Part shown: positions 1 through 5,270 of the stretch, piece by piece
How the letters are laid out: the number at the start of each line of letters is the position of its first letter
How positions within the stretch are numbered: the first letter of the stretch is position 1
Assembly (NCBI GenBank): GCA_005877965.1
Contig: VBNP01000230.1
Location: 1-6,237 of the forward strand
Direction of reading: 5' to 3'
Source: Gammaproteobacteria bacterium
Lineage (GTDB): Bacteria; Pseudomonadota; Gammaproteobacteria; Steroidobacterales; Steroidobacteraceae
Length of the DNA stretch: 6,237 nt
Notes under the pieces: model-generated
Seen by the model: the letters and a program-made list of their open reading frames with translations, nothing else
Told to the model about the DNA's origin: nothing
Database searches by the model: none
Position numbers and translations under genes: made by a program

Positions 1-128
1 TCAATCCGGCCGCCAGGCATCAGCCGGCTCGCCGGTGCTCAGGGCACAGGTTCCAGGGTTTCACGGTCGCTAGCTTACTCGATCGGCCCGCCGGCGGCGC
101 CCTGCAGGCTGCCGGGCGCGCCATTCGC
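1..128. other. Downstream flank of the panE-like gene, no supported gene
   Basis: This stretch follows the stop codon of the reductase gene. Minus-strand reading meets TGA at 61-63 and again at 1-3 in the same frame, so no long minus-strand gene crosses it in that frame. A minus-strand ATG at 20-18 could begin another gene leaving the window, but only six full codons are visible and no strong ribosome binding site precedes it, so I do not call it. The plus-strand frames that stay open run antisense into the reductase gene and look like shadows. Confidence 0.5.
97..119 (-). terminator. Weak hairpin after the panE-like gene
   Basis: GCGCCC (97-102) and GGGCGC (114-119) form a 6-bp stem around an 11-nt loop, starting about 10 nt beyond the reductase stop on the minus strand. 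No T-rich tract follows, so this is not a textbook intrinsic terminator. In such GC-rich DNA a short stem like this can arise by chance. Confidence 0.25.
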
Positions 129-1121
129 TTACGCTTCCTGTCGGGTGAGCGCTGTCGTGCGGGTGAGCAGCTGAGTGAGACCATACACCGCCTCGATATG
201 CGGCGTGGGCGTGCCGGTGAGACGGCCGAGCTCCACGACCGACCCGACGAGGGCCTCGAGCTCCGGCAGGCGCCCCGCCTCGACGTCCTGGAGCATCGAA
301 GTCTTGTGCTGGCCGACTCTCTCGGCGCCGGCGATGCGCTTCTCCAGGCTGACGCGAAACACGATGCCGAGTTTGTGCGCGATGGTCTGCGCTTCGGTCA
401 TCATCGCCGCCGCCAGCTCGCGCGTGGCCGGAAACTGGCAAATGTCGGCCAGCGTGGAGCGGGTCAGCGCGCTGATGGGATTGAAGGTGAGATTGCCCCA
501 GAGTTTGAGCCAGATCTCGGCCCGGATGTCCTCGAGTACCGGCGCCTTGAAGCCGGCGCGCGCGAAGCATCGTGAAACCCGCCGCACGCGCTCGCTGCTC
601 GTGCCGTCGAGCTCGCCGACGGGGAAGCGATCACCCTCGATGTGCTGCACGACCCCGGGGGCGATGAGCTCGGCGGCCGGATACACCACGCAGCCGAGGA
701 CTCTCTCGGGCGGGATCATGCGCGCGATGACGCCGCTCGGATCCACGCTGCGCACCACACTGCCGGCCCATTCGCCGCCATGCTGGTGGAAATACCAGTA
801 GGGGATGCCGTTCTGCATGGTCACCACGACGGTGTCGGGGCCGCACAGATGCGGCACATCGCGGGCGACGGCCTCGAGCTGATGGGCCTTCACGGCGAGG
901 ATCACCAGCTCCTGTGCGCCCGCGGCAACGTAGTCCTGCGTAGCCATGACGTCGCTCGCCAGGTGCTCGGTGCCGTCGGCGAGGATGAGCCTGACGCCGC
1001 GGCTTCGCACCGCCTCGAGATTCGCCCCGCGCACGATGAAGGTGACCCGCTCACCCGCCAGCGCCAGCTTCGCGCCCACGTAACCGCCGATGGCACCACA
1101 ACCGATGATGGCGACCTTCAT
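129..1121 (-). CDS. Ketopantoate reductase-family (PanE/ApbA-like) NADPH-dependent 2-oxoacid reductase
   Basis: This 330-aa soluble protein has the two-domain layout of 2-dehydropantoate 2-reductases. The N-terminal Rossmann fold opens with IIGCGAIGG (residues 5-13), the dinucleotide-binding glycine motif. The VKAH/MQNG segments (77-80, 102-105) are typical of the cofactor domain. The C-terminal helical domain carries IWLKLWGNLTFNP, where K206, N210 and N214 match the family's catalytic Lys and substrate-binding Asn pattern. HKTSMLQDVEAGR (272-284) and a late TPTPH follow. The ATG is preceded by AAGGGAG at good spacing. Length is slightly above the roughly 300 residues of housekeeping PanE, partly from an aromatic insertion, NGIPYWYFHQHGG (104-116). 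It follows the 95-aa gene by 108 bp on the same strand, so co-transcription is likely. The fold is secure. The substrate is not: catabolic neighbours and the insertion suggest a paralogue acting on another 2-oxo acid, so I give no panE symbol. Confidence 0.9.
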   Translation of the reverse strand: MKVAIIGCGAIGGYVGAKLALAGERVTFIVRGANLEAVRSRGVRLILADGTEHLASDVMATQDYVAAGAQELVILAVKAHQLEAVARDVPHLCGPDTVVVTMQNGIPYWYFHQHGGEWAGSVVRSVDPSGVIARMIPPERVLGCVVYPAAELIAPGVVQHIEGDRFPVGELDGTSSERVRRVSRCFARAGFKAPVLEDIRAEIWLKLWGNLTFNPISALTRSTLADICQFPATRELAAAMMTEAQTIAHKLGIVFRVSLEKRIAGAERVGQHKTSMLQDVEAGRLPELEALVGSVVELGRLTGTPTPHIEAVYGLTQLLTRTTALTRQEA

Positions 1122-1166
1122 CGCGCTCCCTTCTTGTCTTTGGCGACCGGCAGCGCCGGCGAGCGG

Positions 1167-1179
1167 CTGATCTGATCAG
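1167..1179. repeat. 13-bp odd palindrome upstream of the panE-like gene
   Basis: CTGATC-T-GATCAG is a perfect 6-bp inverted repeat around one base, about 46 bp upstream of the reductase start, in the gap after the 95-aa gene. It could be a protein-binding site or a small intercistronic element. There is no functional evidence in the window. Confidence 0.35.
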
Positions 1180-1193
1180 GCAGGCGCAGGACA

Positions 1194-1216
1194 GTCTGCA
1201 GCGTGGGTCTGCAGCG
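1194..1216. repeat. Tandem 10-bp direct repeat in the 95-aa/panE-like gap
   Basis: GTCTGCAGCG occurs at 1194-1203 and again at 1207-1216, with TGG between, giving a 13-bp period. It lies just downstream of the 95-aa gene's stop codon and about 75-95 bp upstream of the reductase start. It may be a small tandem duplication or a paired binding site. Chance is possible at this length. Confidence 0.4.
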
Positions 1217-1229
1217 CGGCAGCTCGACG

Positions 1230-1517
1230 CTACGCCGGGGACTGCGATTCCTGCCGACAGCGGTCCTTGGCGGAGAGCACCAGGTTGCGCAAGAACGCCT
1301 TTTCGTAGACCCGCAACAGGTGCGGCTGACTGCGCTCCACGTAGGTGCCGACGACGTCCCGGTCAGGCGCGACGCTCACGAGATGACGCAGCGTCTGGGC
1401 ATCCCATCGCCATGGCAGTTCCAGTTCGCAGAACGCGCGGTTGTACGCCTCGAGTTCCGCGGCGAGCAGGTCGCTTGTCGCACTGGCCGGCACGGTCTCG
1501 CTGACAAAGTCTGACAT
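1230..1517 (-). CDS. Unrecognised 95-aa cytosolic protein
   Basis: I do not recognise a named family. The start at 1517 is chosen because the reverse strand has CAGGGAG seven bases ahead of this ATG. The same frame stays open up to 1772, but that extension runs antisense through the divergent regulator's 5' end. The 95-aa product has no signal peptide or membrane segment. It looks helical: LLAAELEAYNRAFCELELPWRWD (residues 17-39) leads through an aromatic LPWRWD motif into TLRHLVSVAPDRDVVGTYVERSQPHLL (42-68), ending YEKAFLRNLVLSAKDRC. The two Cys (30 and 87) do not form a metal-site pattern. It is the first gene of the minus-strand unit, divergent from the LysR-type regulator and upstream of the reductase, so it is probably a target of that regulator. 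Coding is supported by the ribosome binding site and a protein-like composition. Function is unknown. Confidence 0.72.
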   Translation of the reverse strand: MSDFVSETVPASATSDLLAAELEAYNRAFCELELPWRWDAQTLRHLVSVAPDRDVVGTYVERSQPHLLRVYEKAFLRNLVLSAKDRCRQESQSPA

Positions 1518-1637
1518 CGCTGACTCCCTGTATCCTGGAACCACGTTACCCCCGCCCGTACCAAAAGAAAAATTAAAGCTTTCTATCGCGACCATAAGCT
1601 TTTCAGAATACCTGGAGTGCGGGTATGCTGGCGGCGA
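1518..1637. promoter_or_regulatory. Divergent promoter region with candidate LysR-type operator
   Basis: This 120-bp gap separates the 95-aa gene (minus) from the LysR-type gene (plus) and is much more AT-rich than its surroundings. AAGCTTT occurs at 1576-1582 and 1596-1602, 20 bp apart, about two helical turns. Each block overlaps a T-N11-A pattern (1573-1585 and 1595-1607), the loose LysR-family signature. On the minus strand TTTAAT (1577-1572) matches five of six bases of a -10 box and would place the start about 48 nt before the 95-aa gene. Its -35 is poor, as expected for an activator-dependent promoter. Promoter location and regulator assignment are inferred from divergence. Confidence 0.5.
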
Positions 1638-2642
1638 ATGAAGCATGTGACGCTCCGGCAATTGCGGGTGTTCGCGGCCGCAGCGCGGCACATGAACTTC
1701 TCGCGTGCCGCCGAGGAGCTGCACCTGTCGCAACCGGCAGTCTCGACTCAGATCAAGGAGTTCGCGTCCCACGTCGGCTTACCGCTGTTCGAGCGCATCG
1801 GCCGCAAGACCTACCTGACGCCCGCCGGCGAGGAGATGCTGCAGTGTGCCCGGGCCATTACCCAGCGCCTCAAGGAGGCCGACGAGGCGCTGGCGCAACT
1901 CAAGGGCGTGACCGGCGGTCGCCTCAACGTCGCGGTCATCAGCGCCGGGGACTACTTCTTTCCCCGCGTCCTGGCGGCCTTCGGCGCGGGGCATCCGGGT
2001 ATCACGTTCCATCTCACCGTGCACAATCGCGAAGGCCTGCTGCGCCAGCTTGCCGACAATCTCACCGATCTCGCCGTGATGGTCCGGCCGCCGCGCGATA
2101 TGGACATCATCGCGCTGCCGTTCGCACCGCACCCCTATGTCATCGTGGCGCCACCGAGCCACCCGCTGGCCCGGGTGCGGCAGATACCGCGCGCGGCTCT
2201 CAACCGCGAGCGCTTCGTACAACGCGAAGCGGGATCGGACACCTGGAATTCAATGCGCGAAGTGTTCGGCCGGCAGTTCTCCCGCCTCACCATCGCCATG
2301 GAGATCCGCAGCACTGAGACCATCAAGCAGGCGGTGGTCGCCGGCATGGGCATTGCCTTCCTCTCCGCCCACACCATTGGTCTTGATCTGCTGGCCGGCA
2401 ACCTGGTGGTGCTCGATGTGCAGGGCTTCCCCGCCATGTTGAACTGGTATCTGGTGCACAACCGCAGCAAGCGCCTGCCGCCGGTAGCGGCGGCGTTCAA
2501 GGATTTCCTGATGCGCCAGGGCGCGCCGCTGATCGAGCGCCTGGTGCACTTTGAGCTGTCGGGCCCCGCGCCGCGGGCGCGCCCGCAAGCCGCCCCGCCG
2601 GGGCCGCGCGGCAAACGGCCCCGCGGCCGCCGCGCGAGCTAG
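1638..2642 (+). CDS. LysR-type transcriptional regulator
   Basis: The 334-aa product opens with the classic LysR winged helix-turn-helix: LRQLRVFAAAARHMNFSRAAEELHLSQPAVSTQIKEF (about residues 6-42), then LPLFERIGRKTYLTPAGEEML (48-68). A linker helix and a periplasmic-binding-like effector domain follow, from GGRLNVAVISAGDYFFPRVL to about residue 300. I start at the ATG at 1638 because the protein then begins MKHVTLRQL, as the family usually does. An in-frame GTG at 1617 would add seven atypical residues. No strong Shine-Dalgarno precedes 1638. The last 30 or so residues form a Pro/Arg/Ala-rich, probably disordered tail that most LysR proteins of about 300 aa lack. The gene is divergent from the 95-aa/reductase unit, its most likely target. 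The N-terminal domain is CbbR-like in general style, but no carbon-fixation genes are visible, so I name no ligand. Confidence 0.93.
   Translation: MKHVTLRQLRVFAAAARHMNFSRAAEELHLSQPAVSTQIKEFASHVGLPLFERIGRKTYLTPAGEEMLQCARAITQRLKEADEALAQLKGVTGGRLNVAVISAGDYFFPRVLAAFGAGHPGITFHLTVHNREGLLRQLADNLTDLAVMVRPPRDMDIIALPFAPHPYVIVAPPSHPLARVRQIPRAALNRERFVQREAGSDTWNSMREVFGRQFSRLTIAMEIRSTETIKQAVVAGMGIAFLSAHTIGLDLLAGNLVVLDVQGFPAMLNWYLVHNRSKRLPPVAAAFKDFLMRQGAPLIERLVHFELSGPAPRARPQAAPPGPRGKRPRGRRAS
2573..2636. repeat. Run of three self-complementary GC-rich elements in the LysR 3' end
   Basis: Three dyads lie back to back in the codons for the regulator's Pro/Arg-rich tail. They are a 14-bp perfect palindrome GCGGGCGCGCCCGC (2573-2586), a GCCCC/GGGGC stem with a 3-nt loop (2592-2604), and an 8-bp CGCGCGGC/GCCGCGCG pair (2605-2612 with 2629-2636). 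They sit immediately before the shared stop codons of the two convergent genes. They could slow or end transcription from either side, but no T tract is present. Extreme GC content also raises the chance rate. Confidence 0.4.
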
Positions 2643-3358
2643 TCGAGGAAGTCGCAGTAGCGTTCGACGTGCGCGGCGAGGTCGAGGGTGTGCTGGCGCG
2701 TCAGCCGCTCGGCGAGCTCGGTGTCGCGCCGCTCGAGCGCCTCGATGATCTTCAGATGATCGATGATCGAGCGTGCGGCGCGTCCGTTCTGCGAGATGGT
2801 AGCCCGGCGGATCGCGCGCACGTGCAGGAACAGGTTCTTGGTCGCGTCCGCGATCAGTCGCGAGCCGCCCAGGCGGATGATCATCTGATGAAAGGCGATG
2901 TTGGCGTCCGAATACTCGTCAAGATGCTGCGCGGGTGGGGAGTTCTGGAACTCATCAAACAGATGACGCAGCTTGCCGATTTCCGCGTCCGGCGCATGCA
3001 GGGTCGCCAGGCGCGCCGACATGCTCTCGAGCGCCGCCCACATCTGGATCATCTCGATGATCTCGCGCTTGGATCTGCGGACGATGAAGATTCCGCGGCG
3101 TGGAACCGTCCTGACAAAGCCCTCCTGCTCCAGGATCGACAGTGCCTCGCGCACCGGGGTTCGACTCACGCCGAGCGCCTGCATCAACTCCCGCTCATCG
3201 AGTCGCAGGGGCTCCCGCTCGCTGTATATGTCGGTGCTCGCGATGGCGTCCTTGAGCAAGGCATACGCCTGATCGCGCAGGCTCACGGAATTGAGGGGCG
3301 CGAGCGCAAGCTGCCCCGCGGGTCCGTGCTTACGCAGGCGCGTCGCGATCGCCCTCAT
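2639..3358 (-). CDS. GntR-family (FadR subfamily, FCD domain) transcriptional regulator
   Basis: The 239-aa protein has an N-terminal GntR winged helix-turn-helix: SLRDQAYALLKDAI (26-39), then LDERELMQALGVSRTPVREALSILEQEGFVRTVPRRGIFI (53-92), with the hallmark SRTPVREAL. The rest is an all-helical FCD ligand-binding domain. Its metal-site pattern is present as NIAFH (N153, H157), H201 in IIDHLKIIEAL and H223 in RQHTLDL. The usual Asp of D-x-x-F-H is Asn here, with an Asp two residues earlier. A G-rich ribosome binding site precedes the ATG. The gene is divergent from the OFA-type carrier across a 489-bp region holding two near-identical operator-like elements. The simplest reading is a repressor of the carrier/enzyme operon that is relieved by a pathway acid or CoA ester, and perhaps autoregulated. 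Family assignment is firm. Target and ligand are inferred. Confidence 0.93.
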   Translation of the reverse strand: MRAIATRLRKHGPAGQLALAPLNSVSLRDQAYALLKDAIASTDIYSEREPLRLDERELMQALGVSRTPVREALSILEQEGFVRTVPRRGIFIVRRSKREIIEMIQMWAALESMSARLATLHAPDAEIGKLRHLFDEFQNSPPAQHLDEYSDANIAFHQMIIRLGGSRLIADATKNLFLHVRAIRRATISQNGRAARSIIDHLKIIEALERRDTELAERLTRQHTLDLAAHVERYCDFLD

Positions 3359-3497
3359 TCAACCCCCCGTTCCTCGTCGGGCAGTTGCGCACCGTACTCG
3401 ATGAGCCTCGAAGAGATCAAAAACACGCCCCTGCACCTTAGGTTCCCAGGGACCCACGGAGCCTGGAACGCATCAGGCGCTGTTTCAATCAACTCTC

Positions 3498-3515
3498 GGT
3501 ATATCAGATATCACC
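3498..3515. promoter_or_regulatory. Operator-like element 1 (GntR-proximal)
   Basis: GGTATATCAGATATCACC is an imperfect inverted repeat: ATATC-A-GATAT is exact, and the arms extend to GGT...ACC with one inserted base. Its core TATATCAGATATC (3500-3512) recurs almost exactly at 3644-3656. Such AT-rich dyads in GC-rich DNA suit a GntR/FadR-type dimer. It lies about 140 bp upstream of the GntR start and could serve autoregulation. The binding protein is inferred. Confidence 0.6.
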
Positions 3516-3628
3516 GCAGGGTGTTTCTCCCCAAATTGGTGCGCCGCGAGTCGGGTTTACCCTCCAACCTCCTGGACGGCCCCCTTCACGCTCACGCCTG
3601 CACGCCTCCAAGCGCTTGAGACCCAGTG

Positions 3629-3656
3629 TTGACAGCGCCGAGATATATCACATATC
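3629..3656 (+). promoter_or_regulatory. Candidate sigma-70-type promoter for the carrier operon
   Basis: A consensus -35 TTGACA lies at 3629-3634, followed after 16 bp by CATATC (3651-3656), a weak -10. Transcription would start near 3663. The spacer and -10 coincide with operator-like element 2, so a bound repressor would block RNA polymerase. The -35 is seen directly; use of this promoter is inferred. Confidence 0.5.
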
Positions 3657-3662
3657 GTCGGC
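3637..3662. promoter_or_regulatory. Operator-like element 2 (carrier-proximal)
   Basis: The core TATATCACATATC (3644-3656) matches element 1 at 12 of 13 positions. It contains the perfect 8-bp palindrome GATATATC (3642-3649). Outer arms GCCGA (3637-3641) and TCGGC (3658-3662) make a longer dyad in which GATAT and ATATC pair with one inserted base, as in element 1. It overlaps the candidate carrier promoter. The likely ligand is the divergent GntR protein, by proximity. Confidence 0.62.
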
Positions 3663-3847
3663 CGCGCTTCAAAAAAACGCTGATCCTATGCACCGTTCCA
3701 GGGCCTCATTCTGGTGCCGGCAATCGAACCACGGGTCCCGAGGGCGCGATCCGAGCCCAGCCGCATGAGGGCACCTGACAACAACCCATCGCGGAAACTC
3801 AGGCCAACCGGCTGACGGTTCAAACAAACGACGAAGGGGGAGCATCG

Positions 3848-5149
3848 ATGGTTACCGAATCGAATTCTCAAGGCACTTCAGTGTTCGCCCGACCCTGGGC
3901 GCAGTTGATCATCGGCCTCATCTGCATGGTGATGGTCGCCAACCTGCAGTACGGCTGGACGCTGTTCGTCGGCCCGATCGGCGCCAAGTACGGCTGGACC
4001 AAGGCCGCCATCCAGATCACGTTCACCATCTTCGTCCTGTTCGAGACGTGGCTGGTGCCCGCGGAAGGGTACCTGGTCGATCGGTTCGGTCCGAAGTGGA
4101 TGATCGTGATCGGCGGCGCGCTGTGCGGCCTCGCGTGGACGGTCAATTCCTTCGCCGATTCCCTGGGAATGTTCTATTTCGCCGCGGTGCTCGGTGGCAT
4201 CGGCGCCGGTGCTGTGTACGGCACGTGTATCGGCAATGCCGTGAAATGGTTCCCGGGCCGGCGCGGGCTCGCGGCGGGTCTGACGGCGGCCGGCTTCGGC
4301 GCCGGTTCTGCGGCAACCATCATCCCGATCGCCAACATGATCAAGAGCTCGGGCTACGAGCACACCTTCCTGACCTTCGGCCTGTTTCAGGGCATCGTCG
4401 TCGTGATCGTCGGCCTGCTGATCCTCGCCCCGTCGGCGAGTTTCTTCGTGGCGGCCCCGAAGCTAAGCCCCGGCGCCAGCCGCTACCAGGCGAAGCCGCT
4501 CGAGATGCTCAAGACCCCGGTCTTCTGGGTGATGTATGTCATGTTCATCATGATGGCGGCGGGCGGTCTGATGGCGACCGCACAGCTCGCGCCCATCGCC
4601 AAGGACTTCAAGGTGGCTGAGATCCCGGTGAGCCTGATCGGCATAACGCTCCCGGCGCTGACCTTCGCCCTCAGCATCGATCGCATACTGAACGGTCTGA
4701 CCCGGCCATTCTTCGGTTGGGTGTCCGACCAGATCGGGCGTGAGCAGACCATGTTCATCGCCTTCCTGATCGAAGGCGCGGGCATCATCGCGCTCGCCAA
4801 TTTCGGCAACGACCCGGTGGCGTTCGTCCTGCTGAGCGGCCTGGTGTTCTTCGCCTGGGGTGAGATCTACAGCCTCTTCCCCGCCACCGTGACGGACACC
4901 TTCGGTGGCACGTACGCGACGACCAACACCGGCCTCATGTACACCGCGAAGGGCACGGCCTCGCTGCTGGTACCACTGGCCAACGTCATGGTCGCCGCGA
5001 AGGGGAATTGGCACGGGGTATTCATCACCGCCGCCACACTCAACATCCTCGCGGCGCTGATGGCCATCGCGATCCTGAAGCCCATGCGCGGCGCGTACAC
5101 GAATCGGACCGGCACCGTTGGTGCCGCGGCGAAGCTGGCGACGGGCTGA
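3848..5149 (+). CDS. OFA-family MFS transporter (oxalate/formate antiporter-like)
   Basis: This 433-aa inner-membrane carrier has about twelve hydrophobic segments in two six-helix halves joined by a polar loop near residues 203-222. The MFS loop motif appears as GYLVDRFGPK (74-83) and again as GWVSDQIGRE (290-299). LQYGWTLFVGPI in helix 1, KWFPGRRGLAAGLTAAGFGAGSA (133-155) and YTAKGTAS (365-372) are typical of the oxalate:formate antiporter family. OxlT of Oxalobacter uses Arg272 and Lys355. R286 (in LTRPFFG) and K368 here have nearly the same spacing and are likely equivalents. A strong AAGGGGGAG precedes the ATG. The family covers many small mono- and dicarboxylates, so oxalate is only one candidate; a 2-hydroxy acid taken up in exchange for formate would suit the next gene. 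It probably heads an operon with the ThDP enzyme, 121 bp downstream. Confidence 0.9.
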   Translation: MVTESNSQGTSVFARPWAQLIIGLICMVMVANLQYGWTLFVGPIGAKYGWTKAAIQITFTIFVLFETWLVPAEGYLVDRFGPKWMIVIGGALCGLAWTVNSFADSLGMFYFAAVLGGIGAGAVYGTCIGNAVKWFPGRRGLAAGLTAAGFGAGSAATIIPIANMIKSSGYEHTFLTFGLFQGIVVVIVGLLILAPSASFFVAAPKLSPGASRYQAKPLEMLKTPVFWVMYVMFIMMAAGGLMATAQLAPIAKDFKVAEIPVSLIGITLPALTFALSIDRILNGLTRPFFGWVSDQIGREQTMFIAFLIEGAGIIALANFGNDPVAFVLLSGLVFFAWGEIYSLFPATVTDTFGGTYATTNTGLMYTAKGTASLLVPLANVMVAAKGNWHGVFITAATLNILAALMAIAILKPMRGAYTNRTGTVGAAAKLATG

Positions 5150-5161
5150 GGCGTGAAGATC

Positions 5162-5191
5162 GCGCCCTTCCGCCGCTTGGCGGAAGGGCGC
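5162..5191 (+). terminator. Perfect 13-bp hairpin between carrier and ThDP enzyme genes
   Basis: GCGCCCTTCCGCC (5162-5174) pairs base for base with GGCGGAAGGGCGC (5179-5191) around a GCTT loop, starting 13 nt after the carrier stop codon. It is the strongest hairpin in the window. No T tract follows, so full intrinsic termination is doubtful. It may cause partial termination or protect the carrier mRNA 3' end, setting unequal expression of the two genes. The structure is seen; its role is inferred. Confidence 0.65.
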
Positions 5192-5197
5192 CTGGTG

Positions 5198-5223
5198 CGC
5201 ACTCCGGAGCCAGCTCGAGTGCG
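5198..5223 (+). repeat. Second hairpin in the carrier/ThDP gap
   Basis: CGCACTC (5198-5204) pairs with GAGTGCG (5217-5223), a 7-bp perfect stem with a 12-nt loop. It lies seven bases after the larger hairpin and ends 37 nt before the next gene's ribosome binding site. The two together form a structured spacer. Confidence 0.45.
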
Positions 5224-5270
5224 GACGGGAAGGGTACCGTCGCGGACAGTTGTTACGAATGGAGGCATCC

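Larger units (their letters stand above)
3359..3847. other. 489-bp divergent control region, no gene supported
   Basis: This gap between the GntR gene and the carrier gene carries no credible open reading frame. It holds two operator-like elements, a candidate promoter for the carrier, a 10-bp palindrome CAAGCGCTTG (3609-3618) just upstream of that promoter, and an inverted repeat with one bulged base (GTTCCCAGG 3442-3450 with CCTGGAAC 3462-3469). If the promoter call is right, the carrier mRNA has a leader of about 185 nt. Close to the ribosome binding site, AACCG/CGGTT (3806-3810 with 3816-3820) could form a small hairpin. I recognise no riboswitch. Confidence 0.6.

Noticed and set aside
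1617..1637. GTG start for the LysR gene, seven codons upstream.
   Set aside because: The added residues MRVCWRR are atypical, and LysR proteins normally begin close to the LRQLRVF segment.
1518..1772. N-terminal extension of the 95-aa protein back to 1772.
   Set aside because: It would overlap the LysR start region in antisense and cross the AT-rich promoter gap, whereas the ATG at 1517 has a good ribosome binding site.
2669..3619. Long plus-strand open frame of 316 aa antisense to the GntR gene.
   Set aside because: It is a shadow: the opposite strand encodes a complete GntR/FCD protein with clear motifs, and this frame has low-complexity, Arg-rich composition without a domain.
3712..3730. 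On the minus strand GGTTCGATTGCCGGCACCA looks like the 3' end of a tRNA with CCA.
   Set aside because: Only 10 nt follow the TTCGATT loop where 15-16 are needed, the T-stem does not pair, and no cloverleaf can be built upstream. Probably chance.
5259..5270. Alternative in-frame ATG at 5259 for the ThDP enzyme.
   Set aside because: No ribosome binding site precedes it, while its own bases supply GGAGG for the ATG at 5271.
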